Part shown: piece after piece, positions 15,201 through 30,200 of the stretch
Position numbering within the stretch: the first letter of the stretch is position 1
Layout: each line of letters begins with the position of its first letter
Origin: Opisthorchis felineus
Lineage: Eukaryota > Platyhelminthes > Trematoda > Opisthorchiida > Opisthorchiidae
DNA: 64,000 bases
Assembly (NCBI GenBank): GCA_004794785.1
Contig: SJOL01003030.1
Location: 87,198-151,197, forward strand
Direction: 5' to 3'
The notes under the pieces: model-generated
What the model was told of the DNA's origin: nothing
The model's input: the letters and a program-made list of their open reading frames with translations, nothing else
Database searches by the model: none
Made by a program: the position numbers and the translations under genes

Positions 15201-18200
15201 ACGGACCCTCCGGCATAAGTTACAGCTTGAGGAAACTAGTCCATTGAAACGAAGACGATCCAATTAAGAAAGGGTTGCCTTATACTTTGAAACTGGTTAC
15301 CCCTTCAGTTTGGAAACAAATGTTGAAATAAGTCACCGCCTCAATGGCACCTGAGTGGATGCAAGAACCCGACGAATTCACGGAAAGTGGAGACTGGGAC
15401 GAATGTACAGTGCACAACAAAACCCATCTATATATAGCTGTTCACAGTGCAGATTGGATTAGCATACCTTGTTGGGCCTTCTTCAGTGGGCTTGCTAGTT
15501 TAACGCTGATAGGACGTCGCGGAGTTCTCCCAGAGGTTGACGAATCGCTGGAAACTGGTTTTCCCGGAATAGCTTGATCTTCATTCACCATTGGACCAGT
15601 AGTATCAGGATGAGGTCGTCTCGATAGCTGCAAAGCAATGCTCAGTGGTGAATCTGGGTGAAAAGGATCAGCATGTGCGCTGCTTGGAGGAACGGGAGAG
15701 GGTTGTAATTCCTCCACGACATGCCACAATATGAACAGCACGCTGTGGGGAGAAGATGGGAGAAATAACTCAATAATAGCAACGAGAGTCAGTCAACAGT
15801 ATCTGGTGAAACGGGTGACGCATGATAACCATACAGCGGGACAGAGGCTGACGGTAACACGATATACATGGAACTTACACGGGCAGTGTCTACAGTCTGT
15901 GAACCTGCGACAGTCTTTGAAACGGCTGGTTACCCCGCTGGTAAACCCTAAGGATTTTCAGTTGATTGGGCCATCTGAAATGTGTTTAGTCTTCAGTCTC
16001 TACTACTAAATGCTACCCACAGCCTACTTGCATGCATCCTAACAACCTTCGAAATTATGCTGAAGAAGGGTGGGAAACGCCGAACTGAGATACAGTTCAC
16101 CGTCACTGCACGCAGGCGTTCCTCAAACTCTGCGTTGAAACGCTCAAAGCAGAAGAAATTCCAAATGAAAACAAATAATTCACCTTATCCCCACACTCAA
16201 CCAATAGAATTGAGATGATGGAAAACGGAAGAGGGGCAGACAGTGCTTTCCGAAAGACTATGAAACCGACGTTCCCGGGGTAGCAGTGACTACTGGAGTG
16301 AGTGGGTGCGATTGGTGCACCAGCAGCTCTGCGACTGCCTATTCTCACAAGGACGAAATAGTGAAATGGAAGCCGTTATTTACGATACTGTGGAAAAAAG
16401 CTAAACAAATCATATGCATCTATATAAACTTACCGAGCTACGTGATGCAACAGGGACAGAGAGAATCGGGTGTAGGCGTGTTGAAGATCAAGGCTCATTG
16501 ACTGTGCACCCAGGGAAATGCTACCCTCGGTTAGTGAGTGTAGCGCCCAACCTGAAAATGTGAGATAAACGGACAGATGTGATTGTTGGGGAAAATCGGA
16601 ACCCTACCGTGACAAAATAATACCCATTGCTCTACGATTGAACCGAAATTTGGAGGAGCATTCTACAGTCATTCCATACTTTCTTTTACGGCGGTAAAGT
16701 AAGAAACGACCCACTTGGTTCCGCGCCCACTTTTCCGATGCATTCATTGCATCACAGTTCTTATTCTTCCCAGTACCCTAAGCCTGTTCAAACTGGTCCC
16801 ATGGCAGCTACATTCAACGCTTTCGCATTGCTACCAATATATTTCTGTTTACACCATGTCTCACCTAACCTGCAGCGTTACAGTGCATTCAGCTTTCACC
16901 AAGGAGAGACTGACATTATTTAGTAATCTCTCCCATATGTAGAATCTTGTGGTAACCTCTGCGATATTCGCTCTTTATCTTCTTACGTTTCGGTTCTCGA
17001 TGAAGTTTACCACATTCTTTCTTGCATGATGGCCTCCGAAATTTATCCCACTGCCAAGACATGCAGGCCCCTCCACCAATTCGTCTCAAATCTTGGTCAA
17101 TGTTTAGACACAATACACTACCAACTGAAACATGGGGCGGCCTGGTTCAGCACATTCAGTTGAAGAACATCATGAACGAAAGATTCAGCTGTGTTCCAGG
17201 TGAGTCTCCCGTCAAAACCAAATTTTTATGCAGATATGTGTAAGTCGAACTTTGACAATGTTTTTCAAGCCATCTTGCAGAAGATACACTTACACGTTAG
17301 TACACCGATATTTTCGTCTTTCCTTTTGCATCAAGTCATTAATGAGATTTCGAAGTGTTTAAATGAGGAATCCACCTCGAAAGTATGCTCAAACTAAGCT
17401 GAAACGCGAGAAGCACTGCACATCTTCCTCATCACCGACGGAACTCCTCTTACGAATCATTGGAAAGAGCCGAAACTGAAAACTGCCATCCTGGGAGTCC
17501 AGCACGGTAAACACCAACTGCGAGTGGCACCATCCTTTTCAGTCACGTAGCTCATGCCAGGTGATTTCGCATTGACGGACTTCACAAGCGACAACCACTA
17601 GGACTGAGGAATCAGCTTCGATCGAGTGAGGGGGCACGAAGTTCTGTTCTACCTTCTTCTTTGGTCAAAAAGACTACTCAGTACCATAGAGAAGAGAAAA
17701 GCTTGTCCATTAAAACGAGGCAACACACACTGATCAAACACAAACGCTGGCTGAGACCAGCTCTTGGATAGCTCACCCTGATAACTCGGCTACTTACAAT
17801 GTAGAAGTAGAGCAGGAATGGTTGGTGGAAATAAGGCTCCAAGGCACTGATCAAAAACCAAAACGGAAAAGCAAGCATTTGCGGGGATTCGAACCCTTTT
17901 ATGAAACAACAGCCACCCAAAGCTACAAGATAATAGAACCATAAAACGGCTTGCTAGAACTTACTGGCTAGTTTCCAGGGGAGGGTAAACCATGACCTAG
18001 TCAATCCTACATCTTGGTCGAAGTATCTAGTGAGCTTCAATAAAGTAATGGAGTAGCGTTAGGTGGGAATAACCCCGAACAGGGAATGGAACTCACGTGT
18101 TAGACACCCCGTGCAGAGATAGAGTAAATCGACATGCAGATCTAGGTCGATCGTGGTCAAAGGCGCGGCTGAAAGGAGTGTCAGGCACTGCCACGAGAGC

Positions 18201-21200
18201 AGAGCTATTCGTGGACGACGCTGCCGATGAAAACCTTCCGGGGATTCGTTTTTCGGGTTCATCGTTTCAGCCGGGGTGTACCAGAGTTCGGATAATTCCA
18301 TAACATGGGTTTGACCAATAAGGCGATTTAGACAACGAACGACGCCGTGCTTTATTGAGACCGCAGATTTGAGAGAAAAATAAAACGGAGATTGATTTTC
18401 CACTAGTGACCGGTGCTTAGCAAATGTAGACGGTATAAACTGAAAATTAGAGAAGCTGGAAACTGGCAGTCATCAATACGAGGTTGGATGCATCACAATT
18501 CAGGCTACTGTAAGCATGTAGAGAGCCTGTAATTTCAACGAAACATAGTTGCTTTCTGTGAGTAGACTTTACAGAGCACTAGCTTCGGACAAATCCGTAT
18601 TTTTTCCAAATATTCCGAGCAGGTTTACGCAAATTCTATGCCGACGTGAAGCCAAAATAGTCTGTCCTCAGTTCGTCGTCCGATAAAAAATTTCGTGTGA
18701 TGAAGCGGCGGCTGCACCCTGGCTACACCAATGACAAGATATAGTCCCCAAGGAATAAAGACAGGTGTCAATAATGCGCTAGTCTATTAGGGATAGACAT
18801 CATTTCTCCGTAACCTTGTTTGATGAGGACACATTAGGGCAAAGGTGAGCGGAAATTCAGCAGTTCACAATGGACAGGTCGACATACATCGCGCCGGGAA
18901 GGTACAGGATAAGGAAACTAATTCACCCATAATGGATGAAACAGACTGACTGCGAATGATTAATGAACGTTGTGTATCCTTCAGGGAGTTGACTTATCAA
19001 CGAATGCGTCTTATTAGAGGGTTACTGTATTACAGAGCGTCACAGCGCCGAGTGGTGTTCAAGCACCGTGCTCGATCACTGGAGATTGATGAGTGTCAGT
19101 TTAACCCAACCCGGCCTCTGTACGCCATGTGTACCGAACGCTAACCGGACTGAGATCCGGTTGTTTCCCGTTAACACTAACCTAATTTGCAAATGTGTGT
19201 GACTCACACTACGTACAACTGGGTGTTCAAGTGGAAGATAAAACTGATGGGAATTCGAGGACCACGCTGATGAGCCCCAAGAAGTACGAAGTCGGACTGC
19301 TGAAGAGTTTTCAACAACCTTGTTAGTACGATGTTGCACCAAGCAGGCCGAGATCTCAAACATGAGGCATCTTTTTTTGGGCGCATTCAGCTGAGAGGTC
19401 CAGTTGAATCTCCCTTCAACATTAAGTTAATTTGCAAATGAGTGTATCAAACCAAGGAAGCATTAGATATTCAATACGATCGCAACGTGGCGGACATCAA
19501 TAATCTATCAACAAATTTATATTGATCAGTTCTTTTTCGTACGACCTATCAAAAATGAAAGGGGAAAACTACTCAGGATGATTTATGAGAAGAGTTGAGT
19601 TTGCACGACAACGAAAAACGACGCTCATTGCAAAGTCGATAAATGTCAAGCTTTCGTGAGTTGTTTCACGTCGTGTTTCGGCCTCAGCACATTCATTCCG
19701 TATTCCTGTCATAAATGTTCATGCAAATGTTCCTATGCCTGACGCAATACAGTACAGTGCAGTCTAGAAAATCCTGCGGTTATGGCGGTAAATCACCTCA
19801 GCAGTGCTTACACTATAAGGTATTTAATATGGCAGTCAACTAGTGAAAGGAAACGGCCTCAGGGTACCATCGTGCGAGGGTAGTGTGGTATGAGAGCCCT
19901 CCATCGCCGGGACCAGCAACGGAGGGCTGTATTTGGAAACCATTAGAACGCGATACCACTTACCAGCATATAGCGATCTTCTGATAGTAAGCTGGCACAC
20001 GGTAACTCGAGCAAACCCGTGACGCACTGCCGGAACAGGCGTAGTGAACCGGTTAAAGCCAGAGATTCCCGATTTCCCGGTTGTCCTCCAGACCCGATAT
20101 CCATAGATTCTGCGTAGAGTAAGCGACTATAAAGGGGAAGGCTATGCAGGCCAGAAGGTCCAACATCGAGTTCCATGGGTAGGCCAGACATACATGGCGG
20201 AAAAATCTGCGAATCCCAACAGTCCAACAGACCGGAGGACATGATCGGCAGACCTGAAAACATCATTAGTACATCATTAGTACAACAACGTCGGCTAATA
20301 GCTGGTAGTGCTAGACGAAGCGAACTGCGAGCGTTCCACTGTCTTTGTGCCTCGTCCGAAGGCATTTGTACTTCAGGTACAAGCTACGAGCAGGTCATCA
20401 ATTCTAAATCGTCAATCAAGACCCTCTTGTTGAATGTGTTCGCTGTCATGTGTTGGATAGATAATTTGATTCTGTCATATGCCTAGAGGTCGTATGTAAC
20501 CTACCTTACAGATACGATCTTGATATTGCGCAGCAAAGAGCTGTGTGCATTTCACCGTGGCATACATTTGTAGTCCCATTAGGCTTAAACACTTGGGTTT
20601 TTTGCCTCATGTCCACCTTCATAATAAGTGGGACATTAGGCTTGGTTATGCAGCATTTGAGCATTACAGCTAGCATACTCTCATCGTTCAGGGACGGACG
20701 CTGCAGTGCATAATATGAGCGATCGGAGGGGACAAACCTCGACAGAGGGTAAGCACAAAGTTAGACATGACATATGGCACAACAAATCCGAGAACAGAAA
20801 TATATTACCTCATTGTGGTAAACAGGTTAGGTCCAATGTTTGAAAGAAATTACGTACGTGAAGTTATCAATCAAACATAGCTTGGGAAACAATGGCCCAT
20901 TGGAAGGAATAATAATCATTTAGAGAAAATTTGCTTGAGGTGTCTCGTCCCAAGCGCTGAACCAGAAAGTGAATTTCCAGAATGAGCCCACAAAGCTGGC
21001 CACAGCATTCTGGACAACTCGGGTTTTTAGCGGCCAGTCACTGCTGCTTCAATAAAGCTTACAAGAAGGCAGTTGTCTCGACCGTTCATGACACTGGGAT
21101 CGCAAAATACACTCACTTGTTCACTAATTTGGTTTTGACGGGAGTAGCAACTGAATCCAGCTGCATCTCCCATTTAGGATGTTATCCTTCAACTGAATGT

Positions 21201-24200
21201 GTTGCACAAGGCCGTGAAGGAAACATACTACGATTTCTCGAACATCGTACCAACTGATACATGAGGCAGCTTTGTATAACACATTCAGCTGGAGACCGCC
21301 ATACATGACAGATTCAGCTGGGCCTTCCGATAAAACCAAAATGATGTGCAAATAACTGTATTTTGCGAATTGCTTCCAATTTTGGTTCAAGTGAAACAGA
21401 AACCAGAGAATTGCACCCAACTGATGAGGCCCAAGAAGGGCGAAACCGGTCGTGGACTGTCGAAGAGTCTTCAGCAACCTTATGAGTAGTGTATTCCGTC
21501 AAGGCCGCCTTGGTTCCTTTCATCCGTTGCAACCAGCAAGCAACAAGCGAACACACTGGACAGAAGTCTGGAACATATTCGATAATCCTTGTAGATAACC
21601 GTCTCTCGGTTCTTCCGACGTACTTGCTACCGCAAGCGCATTAAAAAAAATACATACAGGAAGATGTTCAAGTTGTTTCTTGTCAGTATTCGTCGTGTTT
21701 CATTAGGTACTCTTAAGCTGTAGTGTTGGATGCTGTTGCACTCGTCTATTATTGTGGTCCTTTGGTACTTTTTGATGAAGCTGCTTGGATAATCGTTGTC
21801 CTGCAGTACGGCTGGTATGTTTACAGATTATTGTTAACTCCCCCATTAGGTCATGTTCTTCATGCTCCGGTACACAGACCATCTTGTGGGGCTCATGGAA
21901 TGTCAGTCTGAAGAGTACCCCCAATCTTCATTTATTATTGCCTGAATATCTAGAAAGGGCAAGACGCCCCATTCTTCATGCTCGACAGTTAGTTCAATAT
22001 CCACGGAGCATTGATTCAGGCACTACAGCAATGAGGCAATGTCCTCAAAAAACAGTTCCGCTACATTAAAACAGCATCCAACGCTGCGACGCCAGTATTA
22101 CCTAAAAACACGACAAATGCTAACGCAGCTTAACTTAGGCAAATCAGGTTCTTTGGTTACTTCCTCTTGTGTACGTCTTTTCCAATGCACTTGCGGTATC
22201 AAGCACGTTGTAAGAGAGAGAAGGTCATCTACAAGAATTGCCGAGCATGTCCCAAACTTTTGTCCATCGTGTTTGCTCGCCACTTGCTAAACTGCAACGA
22301 ATAAAAAAAGAACCGAGACTGTCTTTCGATGCCATTGACTGTCAAAACAACCGTCTCCTATTATGCTTCATTGAAGCGGCGCTACGAACCCAATTTGTCT
22401 CGAAAAAAAGTTTTAAGTCCAGTATTGAATGAGGTCTACAGCTCTGATCTGTGGTTTGAACTATGCTAGCCATAAAAACCTCGATTTCCAAAGCTCTTGG
22501 CATAACTTCGATTTCGAATGCATGCGAACAGCTGATGAGATATGACATATGATTGGATCCCGTCTATCCTTTCATAAGGCTCCTTCCTACTCTTATAAAG
22601 CTCTGATTAAAGCGGACAACTTGGTTCAAACAGGCGTCAGGATAACTAAATCGGACTCACACGCACTAGAATAGAAACTGGGATACCAATAGTGCAGACG
22701 GCGCTCCACGCTACACTCCAGGAGGTACGAGGAGCCATTTCGGGAATCGTTCGGCAGGATGTCGCTTAATGTGTACACGAGTGTTGCAGCGGCCAGTTCA
22801 GACAACTCCGACTCAGGATCGGACAGCAGGCGCCACGTTTCTGTCCACGCCAGATCCATCAGTTGATGCGGACGTGCCAGGCAATTCAGCCGCTGGGAGA
22901 CAAAGCATGTGATTTCAGGAAAAGCGATCGACTGTGATCGAATTAATGAAGTTGGGTAGTTTCACAGTTTCAGGCTAGTGCAAAAATTCTACCAATACAG
23001 TCCAACAGAAAAAATAACACTCCAAAGCCTAAGTAAATATTTTCCAGTTCCTGAAACGTCTGTTCTGTGTACACACAGATTAGACGTTTCTCAGGGCCCT
23101 GTTCGGATCTGGATAAGTTGCATGGAATAATTTCTCCTTTGTGACGATCCCGACGTATTAGGCGAAATCCCGCACTGAAACCGCTTTACGGCTCACAGCC
23201 AGGCGCTGCTACGGCAAAGCCTAAACCACAGGTTATTGGTCAGAAGATCGGGCCGCTTGCTGGTTCAGCGTAGAGGCGGCCGTTGATTGACTGAAAATGT
23301 GGACACAACAACCAATCATGATCCAGTATGGGCTGAATGCTTTTGCCAATGGCGCGTCCAGAAGACGTCCGAATTTTCAGAATGTACATGTCTTTTGACC
23401 TTGTTTTGGGAGTTTAATACAACTGATGGGCCTTCGGTGATTCTTTTGCTGAAAACACTAGCTTTGGAGGATCAGACACGACATAAAGCTGCCCCCTTGA
23501 TGTGGTGGTCGGGCTTGAATGCTGTAATGATCCCGCGGGCTATACTGGCTGGAACTTCGTTCCACAAGGTGCAACCATACCAGAAAAGCCAATGGGGAGC
23601 AGTCAGACCAAGGGCAGCGAGACCCCGTACTGCGAGTAATCGTGCTACGAGGTTGTCTGGGGGTAAAGTCGTACTGTCCTCTGCGATAAGAGCGTGAAGG
23701 CAGTAAGGCGTTTCCCCAGGCGACCACCATGTCCGCATTCAGGGAAGCAGCGATGCTGCCTTCCCCCGAGGAAGGAGGGATAAAAACCCTAAAACAAACA
23801 CACTGAGGTCGCTCAACGGCTGACCGTGACCGATGGCACACTATTCAGTACGATCGAAATACTTTTACAACCAAAGAGCCCGGTGCTGCTCAAAAGGCCC
23901 CTGCTACACACAGCCGCATCAGGAATGAGACAGTAATGCCTTACACACTGCGCCCTCGGGTTAGGCTAATCCCTTGCAGCCACATGGGTCAGACTATTTA
24001 GTCATCGGCTCCGGGTAGGGTCCCCAAAGAAAGCCCTACTGCCCGCTGCCTCGCCGGTCAGACTTTTGGGTCAAAGGATCAAGGTGGGGTACCTCACTCA
24101 GACCCCCTTCCTCGGCTTGGGCAACCGGGAAATATCATTCGTCCGCACAGCTCTGTGTCCACCGATGGCCCTACCGAACCCCTTCCCACCACACAGTGAA

Positions 24201-27200
24201 ACATTGCTGGGTCATTTGATTGTCAGTTATCTGACCGAAGGGTCTTATAGTCCCCGCTGCTTCCTAACAGTAAACAAAATAACACCTTGCTGAATCCACG
24301 AGATCCTTTCTACATAGGTGCTTTTAACGTCCGTATTCTATGTCAAATTGGCAAACGGGCAATGCTCGCTGAAACTGTATACTTCCCTAAAATTGATGTA
24401 TGCTGTGTCTCCGAAACACGCATACAAGACTCAGGCGTGGCTTTGCATCTTAGAACGCCAACGACTAAATCAGCTCTTTCACGTTTCCGCATCCAGTTGG
24501 ATCACGTGGCCATCAGCCACAGGTGAAGAGCCACAGTTCAAGACTGCCATTCCTTCTGGGGCACACAATTTGATTCTCATCACGCCATGGTGCATGCACG
24601 CCTGACAGTTCGATTCCCTTCAGGCCCTCACAAGTCAGCAAGAAGCATGCCAACCCACGATCTTCGAAGAACTACCATAGCTCAGCAGTATCGATCTGAG
24701 CTAGCTCAACAACTCTCTACAGTACACCAATACTGTACTGGTAGTGAGCACGTGGATGAAGATGACAAAATGTGAAAGGATCTATGCTAGCGGCGTTCAG
24801 TGCTGTTTAATGGTCTTCTCTGATTCGACTACAAGACCGCTGGATGTCGTCGAGATCGCTATCCATGATTGATGCCAGGAAATCCATACCAGCAGCCAAC
24901 GAGTACGACGGCGCACGCAAATCCCTTAAAGGCCAAATAGTGAAGAGCCTAAGGAAAGACCGAGACATCTGGTGGACATTGAAAGCTAGAGAGATAGAGA
25001 AGGCTTTTGCTGCCGGAAACAGCCGTGCCCTGTATCAACTGATACGATCGACTGGCTCTAGAAAAGCAACGGTCAGTGAAGCGATAAGCGAAACAGGCAG
25101 CTGATTAATTCACTCGCAAAAACGTCCACTGAAAAGATGGGTCGAACACTTCGAAGAACAATTTAGCTGTCCTCCTGCAACACAGCCTCTGGAGATAGTG
25201 CATACGGGCCAATGGAATGTAAACCTTAATCGCCTGTTGGAAGAAATAAAGCACGAACTACCCGTACTGAAACGTGAGAAGGCACCAGGACCGGACAGTC
25301 TGTATCTAGCGCTGTTCAGAGAAGAAAGAGAATCCTTAATGATCCATTTGAAAAAGCTTATTGGTGCGATATGGATCGAAGAGAAAGTGCCTGCAGAATT
25401 TGGCATGTCGACAGTTATTCCCATCACTCAGAGAAGTGAGCTGAGGCATTACAGTTATTACACGACGATAGACAAATGGTAGTAGTAGTCGTTCAGCTGT
25501 AACACCCTTTCGGTACATAGCTGTCATGCCACCTGGAGGAAGCAAGAGGGCTCAGATACTGCGAGGTTGCAGAATCCTGGAGAGAAACAGTTGAGATGAC
25601 GGGGTTCGGTTCGAACCATGGACCTTCCAATCAGCAAGGTTGCCCTTTAATCACTAAGCTCAACCGAGCTCTCTCCTCTTGGGTCCTTACTGCAGATTTT
25701 TTTTCTGGGGGGAGGGAGGAGGACGGCGGGGGTGCGCAAGTTTGCAAAACGACAGAGTACGAACAGTCCGTCTTGCATGTGTTAAGTGAGTTGAGTATTC
25801 TGTTCAGCTGAGTGCTCAAGTTGAGGGTTATTTGCAGTGCGCATTATGGGGTAAGCTCCGTGCATAACAGTGGCAGTAGCGATATGTATGCCTCCGGGTG
25901 CTCATCCTACTCTACCTTCATACTGAGGCTCATACTGAGGCCTCACGAAAGTTTCTGAGGTGACTGGCAGTGAAGCCTATAAATGCCGGATCAGATTCAT
26001 CTTCTCGAGACACGAATCACGTATATTTTATCATTATTCCAGTGAATTTCACCATCTGCTCACATAGGGGCGTCAGTCAAGTCAACAAATTTGATCAGTC
26101 TGTTGGCCACCGAAATGACTTCGTAAAACTTGCGTTGGAATTCATCCTCTTTTCACAGCCGGTGTAGGCCGAAGGCACCTGCTGAGCGAACCTCAATGTT
26201 AAACGGACCAAACTGTGAAGTTCATTACCTGAATCCCCAGGAACACTTCAGTGAATAGATTCGGAGAAAACAGGCCCTTATAACTGTCCGACAACTCGTT
26301 TTATCTCCAAACTTCTAGAATTTTAAACCTTTATAAGAAAATCGGACTGCCAGCGGTGGCATTGACAACATTGAGTACCTGCGGGATACACAATGCTCGA
26401 CGTGAGAAATTCCGTCAAATGGCTGTTAGAAACACCCACAAACAACTGTATCTCAGAAATTATGTATCGATGAAGAATGAAGTCCCTAAACAAGGAAACC
26501 ATTCGGTACGACTGAGATAGACAATTCTGTGCGAGTGAAATGTCAAAAGCATAACCAACAAAGTTGAAGGAGATTGGGAAAAGCTTGGGTTGGAGAAACG
26601 TAGCGATTACACCGGAGGCTTTTTAGGAACGTTGAATTTTGAAGGCAGAAGATCTCCTATGCCGAGAACAAAGAGACGGAATTAATCTTTCTTCAGTTAT
26701 AAGAAGCACTCTTGTTTTTGTGGATAAACACACAGCACTTTCTGTGGTGTGTACGTGAAAAAAACGACAAACAACTGTCTATACGGGGCAGATTTAACTG
26801 TTGGAAGAAACCGACTTCTGCCAGCATTAAAACAATAGACAAAGAATTTGTATCGGTTCAAACAAACGTGGTGACGCTAATTACTCTGGAGCTTTGCAAC
26901 CAAATGATGCAGAAATCAACCTGACGACTATCAGTGCTGGGACTTGCTGATGAGCTGAACACTCCTAGAAATTCCCTTCTTCAGTTCATTCCCATCCACG
27001 TAGCAAATGGAATATTCGGTCTATCAAAGCGATGCTGAGCTCATTCAAACTATAGACGCAGATAGATGTTCACACCAGTTGAATTCACATCGGTTCAACT
27101 CACCTCGGAGGCTGCCGGGTTCAACACTATCGTCTCCCAGAAATTGATTGCATTCCAATTCAAGTCATTGATAAGCAGAAGAAACTCGCGACGCACGAGT

Positions 27201-30200
27201 CGATAAGAGTGTCGCGCGGCAGGTGCCACGTTCCGAGCTACGCATTTCACTGCGAAAGAGGCTAGATCCGTCTCCAATAGAGATGGGGCAGCAGAATCGC
27301 GCCGAGGCACTGCAAGAACTGCATTCACGCAAGATCGCAGACCAGAGAGTGCCAGACGGTAAGTGGTTCCCGAGGACTGTCGCCAAAATTCGAACAAGGA
27401 AGACATGACAAGAGTGAGTCATAGAATACAGCCTGAAAAAGCACACTAGTTATAAAGTAACTGGTACTACGGCTCAGAGTCTAAACTATTTAACTTGTGA
27501 AACAAGTGAAGGGTATTATCTTGAAAATTTGGGGTAGCGCCAGTCACGTTGGTCTGCCTCCAACACACGGCTAAAGCTCAAACAATTTGCGAGCTGAGCC
27601 GTCCTTGACCTTTTGACGTTGATGAATTCATTGAGGAAAACTGGGCAGATGGATACGCGTCTCGTGAAGACCATCACAAGAGCATTCAAGCAAAACAGTT
27701 GAGAGAAAAGTTCGCAATATTGCACCGGTTAGACCCACACTATAGAGTGTGGCCTTGGAAAAAAAATTATGGCGAGGTAGGGGCAAGAAATGCAGAGAGC
27801 TTATATGTGAGCCAGTCGGAAACAACCATGTTGTACACGATACAGATAGTCCGAACCTCGACAGAGGAAGAGAGTACTCGATCAATCGCAGTGAGTAGCA
27901 CATCGTACGGATTGGTCAAAACCGGAGATCCGTCAGATTCAAGGAGACCATCATGGACGAGAGAGGCGGATATGAGTTGGCCGAATAGAACGCAAAGTTG
28001 CCCACGTAGTTGTGGATCCGAATGTGTATGCAACAGACGAAGAAGTATATCCACTGTTATGCGAGAAAGGGAAGAAAAGTAGACGGAGAGGGCTGAGTTT
28101 GAGTGCGGAGAGTGAGTGGTTATATAATAACGAGGCCACATTCAAGACTAGTCTACCCGTTCGGTTCAGTTGGGTTAGACAACCATGAACCGTCTACGCA
28201 CGTGCAGTGGTTCGGGTCACCGGAGCTTATGACAGCGAGTAGTGTAAGATCTTTCAAAAACAAAAAATAGGGGTAAAAATAAAAGAGAACAGCGGGTAGG
28301 GATAAAGAACCAGGGAATAAATAAAATGCTACCATTGGTTGTGTGGCGTCGCCCTGTCAGTGAATTCCACTGGAAACCACGCTTAGCATAACGATTGTTC
28401 ATGGCTGAAATAATCCACCGGTTCATTAACCACCAGGCAATCGTTGGAACCTTCAGCTTGGCGTTGAGGAAGACGCGGTAAAAGGTTCTTTAAGTAGAGT
28501 CGGTAATATTGTTAAGATTTCTCAACTAAACTGTGAATATCAAACCCAACCAACCGCATCTGGACGAGGCCCTCAGTCCATCCATGGACGAAAATATTTA
28601 AAAAAATCGTTCAGCAGTAGCACCTTTTCGGTACCTAACTGCCATGCCACCAGAAGGAAGCACAAGGTCTGGGATACTGCCAGATTGCCCAAGCCTAGAC
28701 AGTGGAAGTCGAGAGGCAGAGGCCGGGTTCGAACCACGGACCTTCCGGTTCGTAAGCTGGCGCCTTAACCACTGAGCTATCTCGCCGAAATTATTTGCTG
28801 TGGGTTGCGTTGATCTTGGTGGCTTACAAAGAAAGCACAAACGCGTAACATTTACCAAAATGAATTAGCATCCCATCAAATCCAAATTAATGCAATGGAC
28901 TTAAATTCTGTGTATTGTGACCCAGACAGCCAGCTCCAGAGGTTTAATGTGGACATGCACGAACCGACTTTTTTGGAAGACTGACATCAACATATGAAGC
29001 TTCACGGAATTGGTATGGTAGCCCCTGCTGTCGTTGGAACAGGTGTTTATGAACTGAAAACGAGAAAAACACGGACCAGTACACGAAGTACTTTAAAACA
29101 GACCGTACGATCGATGGATTCATGGAGGCACTCATGCAAATGAGTGCAGCATATCGTCCTGACAATAAAAACCGAAAGGTTTAGTTGACTGCTCATCTAT
29201 TGAAAACAGGAGACAATGTAATTGACCGAGTAGAACTCAGAGTTAAAGAAGTACGGGCTGTGGAGGTCGAGATGGTCCGTTTCCGGAAGTGGTCATTTTG
29301 TCGAGAAAGATATATTATTTCAAATGAATGAAATAAGTCTAGAAGACGACATCCGGTTAGTACCAAATTCAATCACAAAATAAAGTGGAGTTGTCTATCC
29401 AAACGAATAGCAATATTCAGAACGTGGTCGGTCGACCTACCTGTGTTAGGATAGCTTGTCGGCGTTTCGGCCTCCATCGAATCTAAGGCACAAAACTGAC
29501 TGAGAGATACTGGACGAAAAAATTGGTTTGGACAGCAAGAGGCGATCTGCGTGAGGCAAGATATTGCGAGCAGTTGGTTGCAAGTCCTCGGGTTGGTCGG
29601 AGAGCGCGGCAGTAAGGCGAGTGGGCCAGTAACGGTGTCAGGTAAGACGCGAAACTGCAGCATCAGATAGGAAACGAGCCAAGTGGACTCACGCAAAGAA
29701 CTCGGTTCTTCCGGAACCAAATAAGTCAACAACTCCGTTAAGGTGAGCAATTTCAGGGGGCCAGTCGGTTTGCCTTGGGATACATTGTCACTGCCGGAAC
29801 CTGTTCGTGGATAGTTAGTGATAGGCATAAATGACTGGTACAAAAATTCAAGCAGGAAACGGTGAAGAGTGAGCAAATTCAAACACACCTGAAGAGGCAC
29901 CTTTCAGCATAATCATGCTAGGGTCAGATGAATCAGCCACCGACCCAAGAACAGAATAATCCTCCGCGGAGAGGTTGGTATCAGAGTGAGAGCCTGTTTC
30001 CTGTACCACACTGGACGTTTGTTCTTCACGAGCCATACGTGCCCTCACCATTGACAGCTGTTTTTGTACATCTTGTCGGGCCTGGTGTAACTCTGGGTCA
30101 GCATCTAACGAGGAGGCTATGCTGGACGAGGAAACGGAGCGTGATAAGGTTGGAGCACCACCATCGACATGAGGCCAGGAATCCGGGAATGGTGGACCAG

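Noticed and set aside
17880..17910. tRNA-like B box (GGGTTCGAATCCCCGC on minus)
   Set aside because: Only three T-stem pairs form and no A box or acceptor stem is found at tRNA distance.
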